From assembly GCF_014773435.2 (NCBI RefSeq), contig NZ_JACXAG020000011.1, positions 1 through 64,000 of the forward strand: a stretch of 64,000 bases of DNA, in the 5' to 3' direction. The position numbers and the translations under genes were made by a program. Shown here piece by piece: positions 35,047 through 43,220 of the stretch; position 1 is the stretch's first letter, and each line of letters starts with the position of its first letter. A model generated the notes under the pieces. That model had not been told where the DNA came from. It was given only the letters and a program-made list of their open reading frames with translations, and did no database searches. This stretch comes from Polycladospora coralii (lineage in GTDB: Bacteria > Bacillota > Bacilli > Thermoactinomycetales > Thermoactinomycetaceae).

Positions 35047-35260
35047 GATATCACCTCAGAGCATTATTGTATCACAAAAATGAGAACTCTTGTTCTCGTT
35101 TTTTATTAAAGTAATCTTCTATTTGGATTTAAATATATTTCATTCTCATTCTTGAGAAAATTCATCACGCTAATGTATTTACTTTCTATGATTAACATTT
35201 TAAATTAATTGCATAAATATAACAATACAAAATTTCACACACAAACCACCTCTAATTAAC

Positions 35261-35391
35261 TTATTCATTGAACAAAAGGGTTTATTCAATGAATAAAAAG
35301 GAGCGAAAAACGAACTTCATTTAAAAAAACTATATGTAAATTATCAAAAAACACATTTATTCATTGAACTAAATTTGTATTCTTTGAATAA
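35261..35391. promoter_or_regulatory. Twin operators upstream of the RRNPP regulator
   Basis: Two inverted repeats: TTATTCATTGAA (35261) with TTCAATGAATAA (35285), and TTATTCATTGAA (35357) with TTCTTTGAATAA (35380). Arm starts are 24 and 23 bp apart. They end about 34 bp before the regulator start, suggesting autoregulation. The rest of 35047-35412 is AT-rich without other clear signals. Confidence 0.7.
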
Positions 35392-35424
35392 ATATCAAAA
35401 AAAATTAGAAGGGTGTTGATAAAA

Positions 35425-36726
35425 GTGATCACAATCGGTCAGCGTAAGGTTTTTGGTCAAATTTTTAAAAAAACTAGAAAAGACCGAGGTTGGATTTTAG
35501 ACGATGTTGTTGATAGTGTGATAAAAAAAACTACGCTTCATAGAATTGAAGTGGGGGATGAAACTGTAAGAGAGGAACTGCTAGACTATGTAGCTAATAA
35601 ATATGAACTTGATATTCAAAAAATGAAAAAAGAGATAATTGCAAGTATTTCTGAAGAAGAACTTTGGATGATAGATGAACAAATAGAGCATAGAGAACTT
35701 GATAGAGCAAAAAAGAAATTAGACTCGATATATGCAAGTGAATTTTATGATTGGATCTGTTACCAGAATGCTAAAATATGTATGTATGATGAGAAAAAAG
35801 ACAGAAATGCAGCAAAAAAACTTCTGACGAGTGCTGTAAAATACGCTGAGCAATACCAAGAAACGAATGGATATTTAAATATCTATAGTTGTGCTCATCA
35901 CATTCTAAGTGTCATTTCATTTTTTGAAAACAATTTAGATGAAGCAATAAAACAAAACGAAATTGCAATTGCTAACTTCGAAAAGAACGGGGAACACCAA
36001 AAAAGCTATGGACTAATGCTAATGAACAGACTAGAATTGCTTGAGGCTAAAGGTTTACTATTTGAAGCAAGAGATACGATGGATGAACTAGAAGTTATTT
36101 GTAAAGGGTTAGATAGTCCGCTAGTAAAGAGTTATAAATATCAGTATAGAGCCAAGTTTTTCATCAAAGATAAGGAATATGAAGATGCGATCACAGAAAT
36201 AAAAAAAGGTATAACATTAGCGAAAGACAACCATTTGCTTCATAGACATATGGAATTATATGTATTATTGGCGGATATTCACGCGGAACAAGGCAAAAAC
36301 GACACAGCTAAAACATACTACCTTCAATCTTTAACTGTTGAAGATAAATTGATTGATAAGAAGATTGAGTCTGTTTCTCTTGCACATAATCGGTTTGGTA
36401 ACTTCTACTTGAATCAATCAGAGTTTGAAAACGCTAAAGAACAATTTGAAAAAGGAATAAAATTATGTGAATCACAAAAATATAGTGGTGTAAATTATGT
36501 GGATTTACTTACAGGTTTAGGTGACTTTTTCCACGAATTTGATATTCTTGTAGCAAGAGGTCACTATATAAAGGCTTTTGATTTAGCGGTAGAACAAAAT
36601 TTAACAAAGAAACAGAAAGTTATCTGCTCAAAACTATGTGATTGTTTTGATGACAATAAGGAAGAGAAGTTTAAGTACTTGAATTTATTTAAAACTATCT
36701 GTGATAAAGAGGAGATGGCAATATGA
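35425..36726 (+). CDS. RRNPP-type regulator (HTH + TPR), pheromone receptor
   Basis: 433 aa. N-terminal XRE-like HTH (GQIFKKTRKDRGWILDDVVD), then about eight TPR-like helical pairs (e.g. YEDAITEIKKGITLAKDN, EFENAKEQFEKGIKLCESQ). This is the PlcR/NprR/AimR architecture, in which a re-imported peptide binds the TPR groove. GTG at 35425 fits AGAAGG best; upstream TTG/GTG codons are alternatives. Its stop overlaps the ATG of a 39-aa secreted-peptide ORF. Confidence 0.8.
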   Translation: MITIGQRKVFGQIFKKTRKDRGWILDDVVDSVIKKTTLHRIEVGDETVREELLDYVANKYELDIQKMKKEIIASISEEELWMIDEQIEHRELDRAKKKLDSIYASEFYDWICYQNAKICMYDEKKDRNAAKKLLTSAVKYAEQYQETNGYLNIYSCAHHILSVISFFENNLDEAIKQNEIAIANFEKNGEHQKSYGLMLMNRLELLEAKGLLFEARDTMDELEVICKGLDSPLVKSYKYQYRAKFFIKDKEYEDAITEIKKGITLAKDNHLLHRHMELYVLLADIHAEQGKNDTAKTYYLQSLTVEDKLIDKKIESVSLAHNRFGNFYLNQSEFENAKEQFEKGIKLCESQKYSGVNYVDLLTGLGDFFHEFDILVARGHYIKAFDLAVEQNLTKKQKVICSKLCDCFDDNKEEKFKYLNLFKTICDKEEMAI

Positions 36727-36842
36727 AAAATTTTCTAACATTATCAATTATATTCGTTATTCTATGGGGCTCTAATACTGGTGATGTAATACCACCATCT
36801 AATCCAACAGATGGAGCAACTTTAGCTATCGAATGTTGCTAA
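36723..36842 (+). CDS. Pre-pro signalling peptide of the RRNPP pair
   Basis: 39 aa: MKNFLTLSIIFVILWGSNTG at the N-terminus (signal-like hydrophobic core), then a polar pro-region and the end NPTDGATLAIECC. The ATG overlaps the regulator stop (ATATGA), the usual coupling of Rap-phr, plcR-papR and aimR-aimP pairs. The mature signal is probably a short C-terminal peptide; its limits cannot be read from the sequence. Confidence 0.7.
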   Translation: MKNFLTLSIIFVILWGSNTGDVIPPSNPTDGATLAIECC

Positions 36843-36868
36843 CCCTGCCAAACGGTGGGGTTTTTTGT
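36842..36868 (+). terminator. Terminator after the peptide gene
   Basis: AACCC-T-GCC-AAAC-GGTGGGG-TTTTTT. The same sequence recurs in each CRISPR leader/trailer module (about 37326, 38410, 39686), so the module boundary abuts this gene. Confidence 0.65.
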
Positions 36869-36917
36869 TATAGAAAATCCCCACTGCATCAGTGAGGATC
36901 GGGTTGTTGCTTTCGCT

Positions 36918-37079
36918 GCTTAAATACATCTCATGTTAATGTTCAACTCTTCAATTTTGCAACTATATCATCTACTACTCGAAGTTTAAATACATCCCAT
37001 GTTAATGTTCAACATCCAAGTTTATCGATTTCCTAGAAAGTGACACCATGTTTAAATACATCCCATGTTAATGTTCAAC
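36918..37079 (-). CRISPR. CRISPR array 1 (3 repeats, 2 spacers)
   Basis: 30-bp repeats start at 36918, 36984 and 37050 (plus-strand reading GTTTAAATACATC...GTTCAAC); both spacers are 36 nt. The left-most repeat starts GCTTAAAT, a degenerate terminal repeat. On the minus strand the repeat ends ATTTAAAC, like the ATTGAAAC 5' handle of type I-B systems, so transcription should be leftward from the leader at 37080-37403. No cas gene is nearby. Confidence 0.95.
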
Positions 37080-37403
37080 CCCGATAAACACTGGATTCTT
37101 GATTACTAGGATATCTCATAACGATAGTAACATCAAGGGATTTATGTGTTTTATCCCAATCTATTACTGTAATTCAGGGTGTGATAAGGAAAGTAGCGTT
37201 AAACCCAGTCATATCAAGGGACTCGATCGATTGGATGGAAAGTGTGGTTGGGATAAAACTGATATGTAATAAGAAGTAAGTGGTGTTCTCACGAAGCATG
37301 AACCGAAAGCTATAGCAAGATGTTGTAACCCTGCCAAACAGTGGGGTTTTTTGGTATAGAAAATCCCCACTGCATCAGTGAGGATCGGGTTGTTACTTTC
37401 CCA
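37080..37403 (-). other. CRISPR leader/trailer module 1
   Basis: 324 bp between arrays 1 and 2, repeated with few changes at 38163-38486 and, shortened, at 39438-39711. The array-1-proximal end is the presumed leader; the far end carries the trailer of array 2. The duplicated module implies the locus grew by tandem duplication. Confidence 0.7.
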
Positions 37404-38162
37404 GCTTAAATACATCTCATGTTAATGTTCAACTTTACAAACACTTAGAAACGGGATGTTAGACAACAAGTTTAAATACATCTCATGTTAATGTTCAACT
37501 AATGCCTATGCTTACGAGCAGTACGCGGTTGCTCTGTTTAAATACATCTCATGTTAATGTTCAACAGGGTATCGCATAAACCAGAAACATTTTGACTACT
37601 TGTTTAAATACATCCCATGTTAATGTTCAACCACCTCTAGCTACATCAAAACGTTTTACAAAATGAGGTTTAAATACATCTAATGTTAATGTTCAACGCG
37701 CTTTTTCGTGACAGATAAGTGCGGCGGCTACTTGTTTAAATACATCCTATGTTAATGTTCAACAATCATCATAAACCGAGCTGGACAACGCCAGGTAATG
37801 TTTAAATACATCTCATGTTAATGTTCAACGCGATGTTTTCCGCCCAATCGTTATCTCCAATCTGTGTTTAAATACATCTCATGTTAATGTTCAACAAGGC
37901 GGTCATTGACACCGAAAACGGAACCGACTTCTACGGGTTTAAATACATCTAATGTTAATGTTCAACGTTTTAAATGTTTACACTTAAAGAGTTACAAGAA
38001 AGTTTAAATACATCTCATGTTAATGTTCAACGAGCAGCGTGCGGAAATCGAGATACGAAAAATGAGTTTAAATACATCTCATGTTAATGTTCAACTTGAG
38101 ACTTTCGAATACAAAGTGGTTAAGACGATTACGTTTAAATACATCCCATGTTAATGTTCAAC
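37404..38162 (-). CRISPR. CRISPR array 2 (12 repeats, 11 spacers)
   Basis: Repeats start at 37404, 37470, 37536, 37602, 37668, 37734, 37800, 37866, 37937, 38002, 38066 and 38133. Spacers are mostly 36 nt (range 34-41). Repeat variation is limited to the three bases between CAT and ATG (CTC, CCC, CCT, CTA). Left-most repeat degenerate (GCTTAAAT). Confidence 0.97.
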
Positions 38163-38486
38163 CCCGATAAACACTAGATTCTTGATTACTAGGATATCTC
38201 ATAACGATAGTAACATCAAGGGATTTGTGGGTTTTATCCCAATCTATTACTGTAATTCAGGGTATGATAAGGAAAGTAGCGTTAAACCCATTCATATCAA
38301 GGTATTTGATCGATTGGATGGAAAATGTGGTTGGGATAAAACTGATATGTAGTAAGAAGTAAATGGTGTTCTCACGAAGCATGAACCGAAAGCTTTAGCA
38401 GGATATTGTAACCCTGCCAAACGGTGGGGTTTTTTGGTATAGAAAATCCCCACTGCATCAGTGAGGATCGGGTTGTTACTTTCCCA
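38163..38486 (-). other. CRISPR leader/trailer module 2
   Basis: 324-bp near-copy of 37080-37403, driving array 2 leftward if the orientation is right. Confidence 0.7.
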
Positions 38487-39437
38487 GCTTAAATACATCC
38501 TATGTTAATGTTCAACGTTTATTATTTCGTTTTTTTGTCGTGCGCTTTTTGGGTTTAAATACATCCTATGTTAATGTTCAACCAAAGATGGAACCCTTGC
38601 AAATCAAGTCATGGGAGTTTAAATACATCTCATGTTAATGTTCAACGAACTTCTTTTCATTTGAGACTGCCATATCTAAAAAGTTTAAATACATCCTATG
38701 TTAATGTTCAACCATTCTCATGCTTGACAATGTCCTTGCCACAATCGGGTTTAAATACATCCTATGTTAATGTTCAACGAAAGTCATCACGCACATATGC
38801 ACTGGGTAGCCAACTGTTTAAATACATCCTATGTTAATGTTCAACCAAGAACGAGAAATGAATATTTGCCGGCTAATAGAGTTTAAATACATCCTATGTT
38901 AATGTTCAACAATCTATCTTGGTCCTACAGGAGATCAAAAGTACATGTTTAAATACATCTCATGTTAATGTTCAACAATCTATCTTGGTCCTACAGGAGA
39001 TCAAAAGTACATGTTTAAATACATCTCATGTTAATGTTCAACGAAAGATTCTTGGGTAAAAGGCCCAGCAGGTAAATAGTTTAAATACATCTCATGTTAA
39101 TGTTCAACTCGGCGGTGCCGGTCGCTTCATGAAGGATTACATCGGTTTAAATACATCCCATGTTAATGTTCAACAAATCAGTTAAAAAAAGTAGTCCGAG
39201 AAGAATTCAAGTTTAAATACATCTCATGTTAATGTTCAACTACGGTACTTTTCAATACGGCTTTCTATCGGAACCAGTTTAAATACATCTCATGTTAATG
39301 TTCAACCGAGGGGCAAAGCGCAATTTTACTTGCTCCGAACCTGTTTAAATACATCTCATGTTAATGTTCAACTCTCCTTATGCCTTTAATCGTTCAGTGG
39401 TACACATGTTTAAATACATCCCATGTTAATGTTCAAC
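38487..39437 (-). CRISPR. CRISPR array 3 (15 repeats, 14 spacers)
   Basis: Repeats start at 38487, 38553, 38617, 38683, 38749, 38816, 38881, 38947, 39013, 39079, 39145, 39211, 39277, 39343 and 39408. Spacers at 38911-38946 and 38977-39012 are identical. The left half mostly uses the CCT loop, the right half CTC; the leader-proximal repeat is CCC as in the other arrays. Confidence 0.97.
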
Positions 39438-39711
39438 CCCGATAAACACTGGATTCTTGATTACTAGGATATCTCATAATGATAGTAACATCAAGGGATT
39501 TGTGTGTTTTATCCCAATCTATTACTGTAATTCAGGGTGTGATAAGGAAAGTAGCGTTAAACCCAGTCATATCAAGGTGTTTGATCGATTGGATGGAAAA
39601 TGTGGTTGGGATAAAACTGATATGTAATAAGAAGTAAATGGTGTTCTCACGAAGCATGAACCGAAAGCTCTAGCAAGATGTTGTAACCCTGCCAAACGGT
39701 GGGGTTCTTTG
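39438..39711 (-). other. CRISPR leader module 3 (truncated)
   Basis: Matches the first ~274 bp of the other modules and ends inside the GGTGGGG hairpin. It is the outermost leader, so array 3 may be the founding or currently active one. Confidence 0.65.
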
Positions 39712-39745
39712 ATGTAGTTGTATGGAAGAATTTTAGGAGGTTAAT

Positions 39746-39904
39746 ATGGAATACTTTGATTTAGAATTAACAAGAGAATATCTCAAAAGTGATAAATTTG
39801 AATATACTAGTAGAGATAGGTTAAAACCACCTAGAGTGAACAAGTATCTAATTGACAGAACTACTAAATTAGAAAAGTTTAATGATATTGTAATTTACAC
39901 ATAA
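39746..39904 (+). CDS. Small protein, 52 aa
   Basis: MEYFDLELTREYLKSDKFEY... ending KFNDIVIYT. Perfect TTAGGAGG 5 nt before the ATG, so translation is likely. Lies immediately beyond the CRISPR leader. No known family. Confidence 0.6.
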   Translation: MEYFDLELTREYLKSDKFEYTSRDRLKPPRVNKYLIDRTTKLEKFNDIVIYT

Positions 39905-39929
39905 AATTAAATCAGCAAAATAATGATTG

Positions 39930-40022
39930 ATCCAGTTGGCGGAAAACACGACGTAGAACCGGTTACCTAGAGGAATCCCCATCGCATTCGACGCATAACC
40001 AAGAGACGTGACCCAACCTACA
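39930..40022 (-). pseudogene. Decayed fragment A of a repeated plasmid gene
   Basis: Minus strand reads MYVGWVTSLGYASNAMGIPL then diverges. Related fragments at 40417-40590 and 42056-42215 keep VTS...NAM..PLTDYWADHADYTIQ. No intact copy in the window. Confidence 0.4.
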
Positions 40023-40031
40023 TACATAACT

Positions 40032-40071
40032 AAACAAACCTACCAATATTCAAAGCATGGTAGGTTTGTTT
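40032..40071. terminator. Bidirectional terminator (copy 1)
   Basis: AAACAAACCTACC / GGTAGGTTTGTTT, 13-bp perfect stem, repeated at 42206-42245. Confidence 0.75.
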
Positions 40072-40115
40072 CCACAATAATGTATTATACGATCTATTTA
40101 TTCTATATTCACCTA

Positions 40116-40271
40116 TTATACAGCATCTAACATACAAGTATGTTGGAGTCCAGATATACATCCTGCCAACAACGTAGATTCTGAAGATGTTGTAGCATCA
40201 ACAACTCCACTAGTTCCATTGGATAAAAGCATAGCAAAGGCGATTGAGCTTACGAGTAATAGTTTTTTCAT
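40116..40271 (-). CDS. Secreted 51-aa peptide, copy 1
   Basis: Signal peptide MKKLLLVSSIAFAMLLSNG, then a short chain ending LLAGCISGLQHTCMLDAV with two cysteines. AGGAG about 11 nt before the ATG. An identical product is encoded at 42290-42445. Could be a secreted signal, bacteriocin or toxin; unknown. Confidence 0.6.
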   Translation of the reverse strand: MKKLLLVSSIAFAMLLSNGTSGVVDATTSSESTLLAGCISGLQHTCMLDAV

Positions 40272-40416
40272 TTTTATCACTACTCCTAGTGTATTATTTA
40301 CTATAATTATTCAGTATAAACTATAAATATTAATTTGTATACATTATTTAACATGAGAAGTAGTATTACATAGGTCAATAACCACTAACAAAAACGGGTG
40401 CTATCATAGCCCCCTC

Positions 40417-40590
40417 TAAAACAACTCCCCCTGCTTATACCGAACTTGCTCAAACATAGATTTTTTGTATGGTGTAGTCTGCATGATCTGCCCAGTAGTC
40501 GGTTAGAGGAATCCCCATTGTACGCGACGAATTACAAGGGGACGTGACCCAAGCATATATGCCTAGCCTAATCTATCTCAACGTGGCAAC
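40417..40590 (-). pseudogene. Decayed fragment B
   Basis: Minus strand: WVTSPCNSSRTMGIPLTDYW... YTIQK, frameshift in an A6 run, then SMFEQVRYKQGELF and stop. The tail matches the end of 42948-43160 (ERMFEQIVYEQGELF), so both descend from one family. Confidence 0.5.
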
Positions 40591-40623
40591 AGCAGCAGAA
40601 ACCTTTTCCGAGTAGGTGATATC

Positions 40624-40731
40624 ATGCTGCATGTTCTTTCGTACTTATACCACGAGTTGAAAGACTGGGCGCCTGTGCTGGTCCCAGTCTTGATCCGTTG
40701 GTACGAATTGAAACATATGTCTGCTAAGTAG
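40624..40731 (+). CDS. 35-aa small ORF over an RNA hairpin
   Basis: MLHVLSYLYHELKDWAPVLV... IRWYELKHMSAK. AGGTG 5 nt before the ATG. GACTGGG/CCCAGTC forms a hairpin within the ORF, and a terminator follows at 40768. Either a small amphipathic peptide or a structured RNA gene. Confidence 0.45.
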   Translation: MLHVLSYLYHELKDWAPVLVPVLIRWYELKHMSAK

Positions 40732-40767
40732 CAGGCGACGGGTCACGTCAGTTCCATTATATCCGGC

Positions 40768-40797
40768 AAAGCCTTCTAGTATGCTAGGGGCTTTTTT
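40768..40797 (+). terminator. Terminator of the small transcript
   Basis: AAAGCC..CTAG-TATG-CTAG-GGGCTTTTTT. Confidence 0.75.
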
Positions 40798-40892
40798 ATG
40801 TGTGATTTAAAATTTTTAATTATAATCAATTTATATTAATAGTAACTATTAGAATCGTTTATTAATATAATACTAATATAAATGAAAATAGA

Positions 40893-40940
40893 ATGGGTTA
40901 TCAAACATTGAAAGTAGTTATAGACCCTGGACATGGTTGA
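40893..40940 (+). pseudogene. N-terminal stub of an amidase_3 gene
   Basis: Reads MGYQTLKVVIDPGHG then stops. VVIDPGHG is the N-terminal zinc-site motif of amidase_3 enzymes; the rest of the gene is lost and replaced by the glucosaminidase region. Confidence 0.65.
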
Positions 40941-41025
40941 CAGTGATGTAGGTGCTGTTATTGGAATAAGCGATACATTTATCGATTTCAAAGACCATTC
41001 AAATGATCAGAAGGAGGAAGATATC

Positions 41026-41751
41026 GTGAAGCTTAGCGTTCAAGATGCTTTTTCAGGTAAGATAAAAAGTATTGTATTAACTCAAGCATTGAATACACTT
41101 GAAGAAACCGTGTCTATACAGGAAGGTGTTAATCCTGTTAAATATGAGTCTGGTGCTTGGGTACCTGCGACATCCACAGATATATTAGAGTTTTGTGATC
41201 CGGCGCTTTCATTGGAAGGAAATCAGGTCATGCAACATATAAAATTAAGTAGTATTCCAGATATATCTATAGAGCATTTGAATGAATTTTTAGTTGGTAA
41301 AGGTGTGCTTGAAGAAGCTGGCATGATTTTTTTGGTTGCAGGAATGGTTTATCATGTAGATCCTATATATTTAGCAGTTCACTCTAGTTTAGAAACGGGA
41401 AATGGTAGTAGTAGACTAGCAAGAGGTGTAGTTGAAGGTTATGAAGGATACTACAACATGTACGGGATAAAGGCATGGACTGAATTAAATGGTGCAATAT
41501 ATGCAAAAGAACAGGGATGGGATTCCGTTTACAAAGCTATACTAGGGGGAGCAGAGTACATTGGATTTAATTATATACATGCAGGTCAAGATACATTGTA
41601 TAAAATGCGCTGGAACCCACTGAATCCAGGTACACATCAATATGCAACAGACATCGCTTGGGCTAGTAAGCAGGCAAACAAGTTAGCTGATATCTATCTG
41701 GAATTTTTTTCAGATGTCGGATACCAGTGGGATATACCAATATATAAATAA
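41026..41751 (+). CDS. Beta-N-acetylglucosaminidase (cell-wall hydrolase)
   Basis: 241 aa from GTG at 41026 (AAGGAGG 8 nt upstream); the frame is open back to 40933. C-terminal glucosaminidase domain with the catalytic-Glu motif AVHSSLETGNGSSRLARG and YNMYGIKAWT...GAEYIG, as in LytD-type enzymes. No signal peptide, so export would need a holin or lysis. Flanked by amidase fragments: a broken lysis cassette. Confidence 0.75.
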   Translation: MKLSVQDAFSGKIKSIVLTQALNTLEETVSIQEGVNPVKYESGAWVPATSTDILEFCDPALSLEGNQVMQHIKLSSIPDISIEHLNEFLVGKGVLEEAGMIFLVAGMVYHVDPIYLAVHSSLETGNGSSRLARGVVEGYEGYYNMYGIKAWTELNGAIYAKEQGWDSVYKAILGGAEYIGFNYIHAGQDTLYKMRWNPLNPGTHQYATDIAWASKQANKLADIYLEFFSDVGYQWDIPIYK

Positions 41752-41890
41752 ATATGAAATATTCCTATTAATGTGTATAGTAAATAGTGTCGATTAGTCA
41801 TAATATGGAAAAATGTTTATAATCTAATTTGGGTTAATCCACACCACTGGTGTATATTATCTTATATATCATGTCATTAATTAAATCATA

Positions 41891-42025
41891 AAATTTAAAT
41901 TATTCGATAATCATCCCCGCTCTAACCAGCTTGTAGTAGCAGGTACAGCAAGCGCAAATGGCTCTATAGATGGCGAGATTACAAAGCATGCAGTTGCAAT
42001 GGCTGAACAGTCGTTAGGAAACTAG
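41891..42025 (+). pseudogene. C-terminal fragment of a wall-hydrolase-type gene
   Basis: Reads KFKLFDNHPRSNQLVVAGTA... GEITKHAVAMAEQSLGN and stops; no start or ribosome site. Probably the other end of the broken amidase/lysin gene. Nothing else is apparent in 41752-41890. Confidence 0.5.
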
Positions 42026-42060
42026 CAAAAGAGGGTGTTGTAGTGGCACCCTCTTTTGCT
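42025..42060 (+). terminator. Terminator
   Basis: GCAAAAGAGGGTG / CACCCTCTTTTGC perfect stem, symmetric and possibly bidirectional. Confidence 0.8.
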
Positions 42061-42215
42061 AGTTCCCCTTGCTCATCCGGAATCTGATCAAACATAGATT
42101 TTTTGTATGGTGTAGTCTGCATGATCTGCCCAGTAGTCGGTAAGAGAAATCCTCATCGCATTCGACGAACAACCAAGAGACGTGACCAAATCTATATACA
42201 TAACTAAACAAACCT
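42056..42215 (-). pseudogene. Decayed fragment C
   Basis: Minus strand MYIDLVTSLGCSSNAMRISL, TDYWADHADYTIQK, then the same A6 frameshift as fragment B and SMFDQIPDEQGEL. Sharing the frameshift with B means duplication followed decay. Confidence 0.5.
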
Positions 42216-42245
42216 ACCAATATTCAAAGCATGGTAGGTTTGTTT
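42206..42245. terminator. Bidirectional terminator (copy 2)
   Basis: Same 13-bp stem as 40032-40071. Confidence 0.75.
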
Positions 42246-42289
42246 CCACAATAATGTATTATACGATCTGTTTATTCTGTATTCACCTA

Positions 42290-42445
42290 TTATACAGCAT
42301 CTAACATACAAGTATGTTGAAGTCCAGATATACATCCTGCCAACAACGTAGATTCTGAAGATGTTGTAGCATCAACAACTCCACTAGTTCCATTGGATAA
42401 AAGCATAGCAAAGGCGATTGAGCTTACGAGTAATAGTTTTTTCAT
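42290..42445 (-). CDS. Secreted 51-aa peptide, copy 2
   Basis: Same product as 40116-40271, differing only synonymously (e.g. CTC/CTT Leu). Same ribosome site and upstream region. Confidence 0.6.
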   Translation of the reverse strand: MKKLLLVSSIAFAMLLSNGTSGVVDATTSSESTLLAGCISGLQHTCMLDAV

Positions 42446-42603
42446 TTTTATCACTACTCCTAGTGTATTATTTACTATAATTATTCAGTATAAACTATAA
42501 ATATTAATTTGTATACATTATTTAACATGAGAAGTAGTATTACATAGGTCAATAACCACTAACAAAAACGGGTGCTATCAATAGCACCCTGAATTATGAC
42601 TGA

Positions 42604-42921
42604 CTATTTTTTGTATCTAACTTGAACATAGTATACAAGACATGCGCTAATGTACGATAATGTAGCATAGACTAGAATTCCCCAAATAGGAATATCAACG
42701 AATATAGGCAAATAGTCAAATGATGTAGGAAAAAAAGAAACAATTACGTTTATTAATATAGCCCATACTGTAGTTATTAACGGACCTAGCCAAATTTTAC
42801 GGGCTATTAATTGGGATAATAAGCCTGTAATTAAAGCAAAAATAGGATATAAGATTAATAGTATATTGAAGACATAAAATAGATCATAGGGTCCTATAAA
42901 TTTTTCTAGTAAGTCTGTCAT
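42604..42921 (-). CDS. DUF2651-like membrane protein
   Basis: 105 aa, three to four membrane helices (YVFNILLILYPIFALITGLL, LGPLITTVWAILINVIVSFF, WGILVYATLSYISACLVYYV). Resembles the DUF2651 family (EKFIGPYDLFYVFN start). GGAG precedes the ATG. Function unknown. Confidence 0.65.
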   Translation of the reverse strand: MTDLLEKFIGPYDLFYVFNILLILYPIFALITGLLSQLIARKIWLGPLITTVWAILINVIVSFFPTSFDYLPIFVDIPIWGILVYATLSYISACLVYYVQVRYKK

Positions 42922-42947
42922 AAAGGTAACTCCTTAGATTTGTCTTT

Positions 42948-43160
42948 CTAAAACAGCTCCCCTTGCTCGTACACAATCTGCTCAAACATTCGCTCGAACT
43001 TCTTTTGCGTCATGACCTCGCCAATGGTCTGCACACCGTTCACATCAACAACACGATCATACGACAAAACCACATTGCGAGTTGTAACATCGTCTATTGT
43101 AGCACTCACGCCTGCATAGGGTGTTCCGGTGCGTCCGAGCCAGACTTCGCCTGTGTGCAT
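42948..43160 (-). CDS. Small conserved plasmid protein
   Basis: 70 aa (MHTGEVWLGRTGTPYAGVSA...). Its end FEQIVYEQGELF is shared with decayed fragments B and C, marking a repeated family. AAGGAGG-type site before the ATG. Role unknown. Confidence 0.55.
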   Translation of the reverse strand: MHTGEVWLGRTGTPYAGVSATIDDVTTRNVVLSYDRVVDVNGVQTIGEVMTQKKFERMFEQIVYEQGELF

Positions 43161-43220
43161 AGGGGAGCCTCCTTGGGTTGATTTAATTGACCCAGTACGA
43201 GAGAATAGAACTAATGTTTG

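Larger units (their letters stand above)
40023..40405. repeat. ~380-bp duplication, copy 1
   Basis: Terminator, 51-aa peptide gene and upstream region, nearly identical to 42197-42580. Differences are few and synonymous within the peptide gene. Confidence 0.8.
42197..42580. repeat. ~380-bp duplication, copy 2
   Basis: Direct repeat of 40023-40405 about 2.17 kb away; recombination between them would delete the glucosaminidase region. Confidence 0.8.

Noticed and set aside
38568..38837. Open frame with repeated LNTSYVNVQ
   Set aside because: It is the CRISPR repeat read as codons; no ribosome site and spacers are unrelated.
36918..39437. Self-targeting spacers
   Set aside because: I compared several spacers by eye with the phage region and saw no match, but this was not exhaustive. 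An exact search of all 27 spacers against the window would decide.
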